Positions 60,801-64,000 of a DNA stretch of 64,000 nt are shown one piece after another (positions within the stretch are counted from its first letter, which is position 1; each line of letters starts with the position of its first letter). The position numbers were made by a program, and so were the translations under genes. The notes under the pieces are model-generated. The model was given only the letters and a program-made list of their open reading frames with translations, did no database searches and was not told the origin of the DNA. The stretch covers positions 18,789,375 to 18,853,374 of the forward strand of contig CAIIXF020000005.1 in assembly GCA_903813345.2 (NCBI GenBank), written 5' to 3'. The DNA comes from Owenia fusiformis (Eukaryota; Annelida; Polychaeta; Sabellida; Oweniidae).

Positions 60801-62451
60801 CATAAGGTTTACTATAAATGCTGAGATATGAATGTCTGATGTTTAGATACCCATTCAGTGAGGACATAGATGATGGAAGGTCATATATGAAGACTAGGTG
60901 TCCAGCATGGTGTGACAGAATACTATACTCTCACAGTGCCAAGGAGATCATTATACAGGTATACGAACTGTTAATTACATGTCATTATCCCACTGAACGA
61001 AGTTCGAGGGGGATATAGAGAAGCCGTCCGTCCGTCCGTATTAGAGCTGTAAAGCTACATGTCATTCCAATAAGTTACATGTGATACCAACAAGTTACAT
61101 GTGATACCAATAAGTTACATGTTATACAATAAGTTACATATTATACCAATAAATTCAATGTTATACCAATAAGTTCCACTTCATAATGTAGTAGCACATG
61201 TACAGTTGTGATTTTAATTCATTTTTGACACACACCCCGTGGAGGTAATGCCATCTTTTTATACAAGTAAACAATGATTAATTTAATACTTAATTCCTTC
61301 CCCTCTTTTTATTTACAGGACTCTGAGAAAAAAGAACCAGAATATTATATTATTGGAGAAAATATATGTATGGGCGATCATAAGGTAGGTTTTGTGTGCT
61401 AGATTAACTTGCTGCAATCTGCTGTTTTTAATATATTAGTGTATTGAGAGATGTTAATTTAACACTGAAAGGTCCGAAATGTATGCAAACCATTTAAAAG
61501 AAACTTGTATTTAAAAATTAATTTTGACTCAACGATTTCTTACTGTTTCACTTAACTGTTTTATGCTTACAGCCAGTGTACCTAAAACTGAAGCTCCGCA
61601 TAAATCAACCAGGTAATCTTTTAAGAGGTTCACGAGAACGTGTAGATTCAATCAGCCGAGGGGTCTCAATTAATGGCGAAATATTTCCCAGCACAGAAAT
61701 CACTGATCTGAACATTCATGACTATGCCAAATTTGAAAAAGAAGAACATATTATCCCAGAGTTCCGTCAGAGTCTAAAAACAAAAAGTCTTCCCTTAGAT
61801 CGTAGCAGGAGTAATTTGCAAGATAGACATTCTGATAAACCAACGTTGTTAAGACGAACTTTCAGTGACTATGCGAAAGAGATTGTTTTGGCGTCATCTG
61901 TTTTACATGAAATGAAACGTCGTAGATGGGATCATCATTCAGATTCCGATGACTCTATCTCAGATAATGAAAGTGTTGCTACTGATATTGAGGAAATTGT
62001 AGATGAGGTTGTCTCTCTTGATAGTCCTAGTCAATTGCAGTCCGCTTCAAATGATCAAACAAGTAGCCAATTAAAAGTGTCCCATTCTGATTCAATTGTT
62101 CAGGAATGTCTTGTGTCTAAAATAATGGTCTCTAATAACAACAATGCTCCAAATTCCAATAATACCACAAAGGTGGCCCCTGAAGTTGTGACCACCTCTG
62201 GAAAACTTCACTCCGAAATACAAGTAAAACCTGACCCCAAAAGCATGGTGGATCCTGACCCCCAGGACATCACAGTTGAGCTGACTGAGGGTGGTGACAC
62301 TGGCATGCCGCATGATGACACTTTAGGAGGTAGTACCCCCACCCCAACACAACCACTGGTCAAAAGAAACAAAAGCATTGAGTCCTTAGCCAGCAGGACG
62401 GCTAAGAGGTCGGGATATTGCCGCGACTGCCCAACTTGTGTAGTGTTGTAA
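24822..62451 (+). CDS. INPP5A: Inositol polyphosphate 5-phosphatase A (type I), 16 exons, extended tail
   Basis: Removes the 5-phosphate of Ins(1,4,5)P3 and Ins(1,3,4,5)P4, ending calcium signalling at membranes. Exons: 24822-24884, 41221-41262, 52561-52661, 53710-53797, 54276-54339, 55295-55398, 55703-55755, 57449-57512, 58477-58532, 58924-59008, 59453-59557, 59793-59870, 60399-60472, 60847-60958, 61319-61384, 61573-62451. All introns are GT-AG and the frame holds throughout, giving 677 residues. Motifs: ITANVGS (11), IHCQEVGGKNYE (47, with the metal-binding Glu51), NIHLFHDASN (178), FGDFNFRLD (226), TRCPAWCDRIL (342), MGDHKPVYL (381). These are the phosphatase signatures with the type I form of motif one. 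Human INPP5A is about 412 residues, ending CVVQ; here exon 16 adds about 265 Ser/Asp-rich residues before a terminal CVVL, a CaaX box whose final Leu predicts geranylgeranylation. Exons 1-15 align end to end with my memory of the human protein. Confidence 0.96.
25092..25579. mobile_element. MULE-like MITE with about 127-bp TIRs and 9-bp target duplication
   Basis: Terminal arms 25092-25217 and 25453-25579 are inverted copies starting TTATCGCATCCTACGACCCC. GGGTAAGAC lies on both sides (25083-25091 and 25580-25588), a perfect 9-bp duplication. Long TIRs with 9-bp duplications are typical of Mutator-like elements. The 488 bp encode nothing recognisable. Confidence 0.85.
25651..25917. mobile_element. 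Partial second copy of the MULE-like MITE (right half)
   Basis: Repeats 25309-25579 in the same orientation, from TGAATGGAGGAATTTGACGG to GGATGCGATAA, with few differences. The left arm is absent and no target duplication is present. This is either a truncated insertion or a local duplication. Confidence 0.8.
26242..26596. repeat. Two-copy tandem duplication, 183-bp period
   Basis: ACAACCTATATATTGATGAT begins each copy (26242 and 26425). They are nearly identical down to GGACAGGTTTTA. This is a recent simple duplication within INPP5A intron 1. Confidence 0.88.
26597..28745 (+). other. INPP5A intron 1 sequence, nothing recognised
   Basis: AT-rich. Frames at 27119-27436 and 28252-28521 have no coding features or homology. 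Confidence 0.5.
28746..30005. repeat. Mosaic of nested miniature elements
   Basis: Outer ends match a 210-bp repeat at 58224-58433 in opposite orientation: TAGTACAATAACGTCATTTC at 28751 and GGCAAGGTGGTAATAATAC at about 29983. Inside are a MITE at 28793-28991 with inverted GTATTACATACC / GGTATGTAATAC, and a segment at about 29076-29785 that shares CGAACAACTACTTAC, CTATTTCTTG, TTTACGGTTCTT and TTTTCTTCTGA with 49279-49665. The order suggests serial insertion into an older element; exact boundaries are uncertain. Confidence 0.65.
30006..33132 (+). other. INPP5A intron 1 sequence, no gene seen
   Basis: Frames at 30217-30459 and 30842-31270 lack recognisable coding character. GCGCATGCG motifs occur at about 30608 and 30653 in inverted context. 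A G-rich run lies at about 32320-32337. Confidence 0.45.
33141..33654. mobile_element. hAT-like MITE with 8-bp target duplication
   Basis: Left TAGGGGTCCC and right GAGACCCCTA are inverted, the common hAT terminus. The flanks are ATATGAAC (33133-33140) and ATATGAAA (33655-33662), matching at seven of eight positions. Internal GATACGATACGAGCA and CGAGCACTCGAGCA motifs lie near the ends. 514 bp, non-coding. Confidence 0.8.
34785..34973. mobile_element. Small hAT-style MITE
   Basis: Left CAGGCCCGTAG and right CTACGGGCCTG are perfectly inverted over 11 bp, with C-rich tracts inside (CCCCCCCTGG; ACCCCCCTGG). No convincing target duplication. Confidence 0.7.
35000..38687 (+). other. INPP5A intron 1 sequence, nothing recognised
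   Basis: No gene or classified repeat was found. A homopolymer G run lies at 35307-35318. Frames such as 35960-36175 show no coding features. Confidence 0.5.
38692..39385 (+). mobile_element. piggyBac-like element, internally deleted
   Basis: TTAA lies on both sides (38688-38691 and 39386-39389). Inverted ends are CCTTTAGCGTGCTGCC and CCTTTACCATGCTGCC, 14 of 16 matching. Inside, a GCCGGCGGAC motif is repeated near the left end. A start at 38951 gives an acidic peptide, MVDKYDHNENVEEIDYDFEL, that closes after about 33 codons, plausibly the head of a piggyBac transposase, which commonly has an acidic N-terminus. The catalytic region is missing, so 694 bp is a deletion derivative. Confidence 0.82.
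40452..40816. mobile_element. Candidate MITE with 18-bp perfect inverted ends
   Basis: AACTAAATAAATCTAGTT at 40457-40474 is the exact reverse complement of 40794-40811. C-rich tracts lie just inside both ends (40488-40500 and about 40771-40789). No target duplication resolved. Confidence 0.6.
42332..42739. mobile_element. 408-bp foldback MITE
   Basis: Nearly the whole element is one inverted repeat with arms of about 195 bp. The left starts CACGCGGTCCTAACTTCGAC and the right ends with its reverse complement. The loop is GTTAGAAGGCCTTCTTAC. TAACT occurs on both sides (42327-42331 and 42740-42744), a candidate 5-bp target duplication. Confidence 0.85.
43329..45365 (-). CDS. LINE reverse transcriptase
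   Basis: 678 residues including a linker (about 1-190), the RT domain and a C-terminal region. Visible motifs: IPIFKKGEHDKFTNYRPISI, QYGFRKHRST, YLDLSKAFDTVNH, GVPQGSVLGPLLF, the catalytic YADDT (Tyr at residue 403, 44148-44159), and the NDWLLANKLTLNVKKTKYMVF thumb-type motif split over its usual spacing. The frame continues upstream of the first Met as KFTEV before the inversion junction, so the true start is missing. It makes no complete ORF2 because the endonuclease is inverted and truncated. Confidence 0.92.
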   Translation of the reverse strand: MYNRCLPILTKTVKTYSNLERPWISLGIITSAKRKNKLYIKFKKCPTDENRLTYTNYKNRLNHIIRNAEKLHYKKKFEISNGNIKKTWDVINSILKRKQPKKILNDNFIHEGRKIDDGKSIADNFNKFFSTIGEKLANEINSDKDPLDNVNKIERNINSIFLAPVDVNTVQNQIKNLKDSAAAIDDIKPKVVKVLHDHIADPLTFIYNLSMTTGIFPEELKLAKVIPIFKKGEHDKFTNYRPISILSVFAKMFEKIMHDKVSTFLEKYELLYLHQYGFRKHRSTYMALLEFIENVRHSLDNKEYCIGIYLDLSKAFDTVNHAILLKKMEHYGIRGIALSWFSSYLSNRKMKTEYSKSLSEKYLSEEAIVNCGVPQGSVLGPLLFIIFVNDFYLVSDKLKLVIYADDTNILCSDSNLDNLTTTVNSELCDINDWLLANKLTLNVKKTKYMVFGNKRNISVNNEIKIANSNLEKVDEIGFLGVIIDSKLSWAPHINALHRKVSNVIGMLYRTNYAHTLNSKMIIYNSLIFSHLNYCNILWGNAFKNLLNKLLILQKKFVRLITNSDRLAHTFPIFQDLKILNIYHIHTIQTVSFMKKVISKSVQFPSKLYDHYFKTRENIHQRITRFGHNLDIPKHRTRIGENSIKVHGSYIWNSLNEDIRNKPLNSLISRLKIDLLSTE
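45380..45869 (+). pseudogene. LINE endonuclease fragment, inverted
   Basis: About 161 codons on the plus strand: LHLNSRSLPKNKWKFDL, the catalytic-type MSETWL, GGGVCIYIKE, AIYKPPNSN and LLGDFNLDLL. These are the N-terminal motifs of the AP-like endonuclease. The piece stops soon after GDFN, so the C-terminal catalytic part (the SDH region) is absent. The frame lies head-to-head with the reverse transcriptase about 15 bp away. Confidence 0.9.
47955..48309. mobile_element. Mariner-like MITE with TA target
   Basis: Ends CAGGGTGTCAAAAAACAACG and its inverted partner CGTTGTTTTTTAACACCCTG, with TA on each side (47953-47954, 48310-48311). Arms extend about 135 bp through CTCTACAGCAAAAAGT and TAACTCCAGAATTAAATT. 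Poly-C tract at 47981-47990. Non-coding. Confidence 0.85.
49279..49665. repeat. Dispersed repeat, second copy of the family at about 29076-29785
   Basis: Shares GACCCGAATCTGGGGTCGGA-type sequence, CGAACAACTACTTAC, GGCCTATTTCTTG, TTTACGGTTCTT, TTGTTTTCTTCTGACC and CTGACCCATGACA with the copy in intron 1, in the same order. Ends AGAGATGTCA and TGACAACTCT are roughly inverted, suggesting a TIR element. Confidence 0.7.
50654..50788. repeat. 37-bp tandem repeat, about 3.7 copies
   Basis: AACCATTTAGAATATTTGAT begins units at 50654, 50691, 50728 and 50765; each continues GGTAACCATTTCTCAGT. Copies differ by one base at most. Confidence 0.92.
52850..53020. repeat. Worn pogo/Tigger-like fragment
   Basis: GACTAATCCAAATACC and GGTATTTGGATATACAGG are roughly inverted, and ACAGGTTTTACTTTG resembles the end of the element at 53503-53688. 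AAAAGTGTTCA and AAAATGTTCAG repeats lie inside. Probably an old relative of that family. Confidence 0.45.
53083..53402 (+). repeat. Dispersed repeat R, uninterrupted copy
   Basis: Colinear with 14350-14516 joined to 21453-21607. It carries a single GTAGTTTTG (53239-53247) where the other locus has the 6.9-kb foldback insertion. Starts GGGGGAGATTTCCC and ends near ATAATGGGGAATCCCC. About 320 bp; no tail or TIR was clear enough to assign SINE or MITE. Confidence 0.85.
53503..53688. mobile_element. pogo/Tigger-like MITE with TA target
   Basis: Ends CAGTGAAACCTGTATTTCC and CAGTAAAATCTGTCTATTCC (reverse complement of the right), flanked by TA at 53501-53502 and 53689-53690. The CAGTRRAACCT pattern is typical of pogo-group termini. 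It lies 21 bp upstream of INPP5A exon 4, so its right part is close to the branch-point region. Confidence 0.75.
54667..55100. repeat. 19-bp minisatellite in INPP5A intron 5
   Basis: About 22 units of AACACTTACATACACAATC with T-for-C, G-for-A and TACTCAATC variants, degrading after about 55010. Since 19 is not a multiple of three, all three frames read through as T/Y/I/H/N/Q-rich peptide. This is not a gene. Confidence 0.93.
57115..57152. repeat. Two-copy 19-bp tandem repeat
   Basis: AAACCTTATCTTTAATGCC is repeated directly at about 57106 and 57125 in INPP5A intron 7. No other function seen. Confidence 0.6.
58224..58433. mobile_element. Short dispersed MITE-like repeat in INPP5A intron 8
   Basis: TATTACCACCTTGTCGGGCC through CGAAATGACGTTATTGTACT. 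It matches, inverted, segments at about 29840-30003 and 28747-28775. The interior contains CTATATCGACCTGAGCAATA and ACCGGCAATTTTCC. It ends about 43 bp before exon 9, so the exon 9 acceptor region adjoins the repeat. Confidence 0.75.
58924..59008 (+). CDS. INPP5A: INPP5A exon 10, catalytic motif one
   Basis: Encodes LENDELENVPYFMFGDFNFR and LDTHALVK. GDFNFRL is the first 5-phosphatase signature, with catalytic Asp228 and Asn230. Acceptor TAG at 58921-58923; donor GTGAGA at 59009. Confidence 0.95.
60847..60958 (+). CDS. INPP5A: INPP5A exon 14, catalytic motif two
   Basis: Encodes YPFSEDIDDGRSYMKTRCPA followed by WCDRILYSHSAKEIIIQ. CPAWCDRIL is the second phosphatase signature. The donor is GTATAC at 60959; 26 bp later a repeat-element fragment begins. 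Confidence 0.95.
60985..61037 (-). mobile_element. Terminal fragment of the GACG-tailed element
   Basis: CCCACTGAACGAAGTTCGAG followed by GGGATATAGAG and a GTCC tract is the reverse complement of the end of the element at 9966-10945. Only about 55 bp are present. It lies 26 bp past the exon 14 donor. Confidence 0.75.
61065..61180. repeat. About 21-bp degenerate tandem repeat
   Basis: Five to six units built on AAGTTACATGTGATACCAAT, diverging toward the right end. Intronic, between INPP5A exons 14 and 15. Confidence 0.8.
61573..62451 (+). CDS. INPP5A: INPP5A exon 16, family end plus long disordered tail and CaaX box
   Basis: 292 residues. The first dozen (PVYLKLKLRINQ) complete the phosphatase fold. 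The rest is rich in Ser, Asp, Glu, Asn and Thr, with an acidic DSDDSISDNESVATDIEE stretch, a Pro/Thr patch, and a basic RNKSIESLASRTAKRSG segment. The end is CRDCPTCVVL. Besides the CaaX Cys674, cysteines at 671 and 668 could be palmitoylated. No domain is recognised in the tail. Confidence 0.93.
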   Translation, partial: PVYLKLKLRINQPGNLLRGSRERVDSISRGVSINGEIFPSTEITDLNIHDYAKFEKEEHIIPEFRQSLKTKSLPLDRSRSNLQDRHSDKPTLLRRTFSDYAKEIVLASSVLHEMKRRRWDHHSDSDDSISDNESVATDIEEIVDEVVSLDSPSQLQSASNDQTSSQLKVSHSDSIVQECLVSKIMVSNNNNAPNSNNTTKVAPEVVTTSGKLHSEIQVKPDPKSMVDPDPQDITVELTEGGDTGMPHDDTLGGSTPTPTQPLVKRNKSIESLASRTAKRSGYCRDCPTCVVL

Positions 62452-64000
62452 TGTGTGCAGTGCCCCCTATAGTGTTTGATGTTGTATTCAAGGTAGTGTT
62501 ATGTGGTTTATTTTATTACATTTTCAGTCACAATAATGTTTTGCATATGAGATCTGGTTAATACGAATGCAATCAAATGATTTGTACAATTCAATTCAAT
62601 TCATTTGTACTCTATTGCATAACTAAATGAGACAAGTTATCTAAAATTTACTTTTTCAGTCGCTATTGACTGGCGATCAATTATTTTTGCTCATTATTGA
62701 AAAAGAATTATTTCGATACTTGATGAAAATCATATGATTCATTCTGATGGTTCATTTTTTAAATTTTATTGTGACTGGAAATATACCTTGTTATTACTAA
62801 GTACTAAATATTGTAGCTTCTTTAGATATTGTTATGTTTATTTACTTAAATGTTTTTGAATTTATAAGGTTAGGTTTAAGTTTGTTTAGAATATCCCTGC
62901 ATTGTTTACTAAATTTATTATATTGAAATATCTTTATTAATTATTATGTTGTTATATATGAAATGCATGTTCTGTTATAACTCTAGTCTAATTTTGTGAT
63001 GATTTTAATTGTCTTTTTGTCACCAATCATTTTCAATCATTTCTCTATATTATCTTTGTTCTCTCTGTTGCACACACATGTCAAATGTACTATCTGTTAG
63101 CTTGGCATTGGTTTGCATGTTTTAGAAATGTTTGTTTTTCTTCATCTTTAAGTATATTAAAAGACGTAGCATGTGTTAAGAGTGGTATGAGAAATTGTTA
63201 AAGGTTGTGTTATTTTCGCATATTTATTTGATTCTAACTATGTATTGTGTCATATATGTTGTTATGTAATCGAGTTGATAAACCCTACACAAACCTATCT
63301 CTTTCTTGGAATAAGTTAACACCTAATCTGCCACATCACAGAGTGAATTCCCTGTACCCCGAGATACAAAAAATTAGGATAACATGATGTGTTATTTTCT
63401 CCCTTGTTTTACTGGTATTGTTGGTTCCAGTTGGTTGGTTAATATAAGAAAGTTCAGGTATTCAGTGATTGGTGTGTGATTAGCCTCTGGATCATTGGTT
63501 GATTTTGGTGAATTGTATTCTTTTGGTTGATTGTCTTGATATTGTTGGATTTGTATTCATCATGGTTGATTGGTTTGGTAAATCTACTGATTTAGATAAC
63601 CCAAATTTATTGTTAATTTCACAAAATGCACAAATATATATCTGTACTTTGATTGATGACCGATTGATGATGTGTTTAACTTTGTATCACTATATCTCTA
63701 CTCATAATCTAAAGTAATCACATTCCTCTAAGGAACAACTCACATATAATACCATCATTCTCATTCTGTTTCAAATAATACGAGGGACTGTTCAGGAATT
63801 TCTGGACCTTTGGGTCTATTTTTGCCATTTTTATCCTTTCTTAGTGATTTTTCACACAATATAACTCAAATATATAGGATCACACCATGAAGATTTCACT
63901 GTTGTATGAAATCATTATCCTTTTATTTTTGTTACCATGGTAACTGGTCTTTGCCTACAAAATGTGATTGTTTCCATTGGTTGTGGCTGTGTACCACACG
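62452..64000 (+). other. INPP5A 3' UTR and downstream flank
   Basis: AT-rich with no further coding sequence supported. The 3' UTR must begin here; no single polyadenylation site could be chosen. At about 63782, ACGAGGGACTGTTCAGGAAT resembles the first bases of some mariner elements, but the window ends before a partner terminus. Confidence 0.55.

Noticed and set aside
62580-62605. AATTCAATTCAATTC-type tract as a second LINE 3' tail
   Set aside because: It resembles the 43087-43112 tail, but the adjoining sequence does not match the LINE 3' UTR.
63782-64000. Mariner-like left end ACGAGGGACTGTTCAGG
   Set aside because: Only one possible terminus is inside the window and no transposase sequence is readable, so it is not listed as an element.

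Overview
This is AT-rich nuclear DNA from an animal, most likely a marine invertebrate. The genes carry GT-AG introns, two introns exceed 11 kb, and transposons of many types are dense. Neither gene content nor repeats fix the phylum. I see no operons, bacterial genes, rRNA, tRNA or CRISPR.

Three protein genes are supported. (1) 5402-7897, minus: an intronless 831-residue protein with two copies of a roughly 215-residue unit. The second copy has a GIY-YIG-like signature, and I do not recognise the family by name. (2) 11888-24393, minus: GRPEL1, the mitochondrial GrpE nucleotide-exchange factor, in three exons with an 11.2-kb first intron. (3) 24822-62451, plus: INPP5A, the type I inositol polyphosphate 5-phosphatase, in 16 exons with first and second introns of 16.3 and 11.3 kb. 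It has an unusual tail of about 265 residues ending in a CaaX box. GRPEL1 and INPP5A diverge from a shared 428-bp interval that is probably a bidirectional promoter.

The rest is mostly mobile DNA. The best structure is a 6.9-kb foldback element (14517-21452) in GRPEL1 intron 1. Its inverted arms of about 1.57 kb contain a minisatellite. It is flanked by a 9-10 bp target duplication, and it splits an older repeat whose unsplit relative lies at 53083-53402. A related but one-ended copy lies at 715-3088. Comparing the two copies exposes two TTAA-flanked insertions, each present in one copy and missing from the other. INPP5A introns carry MULE-, hAT-, piggyBac- and mariner/pogo-type miniature elements, several with target duplications. 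They also hold a 5-kb composite (41729-46742) in which a TIR element contains a 408-bp foldback and a LINE whose 5' part is inverted in the pattern expected from twin priming.

The stretches 3089-5401, 7898-9965, 22124-24307, 27000-28745, 35000-38690 and 62452-64000 show little beyond AT-rich sequence. All calls come from reading the sequence and from remembered family motifs; no database search was run.
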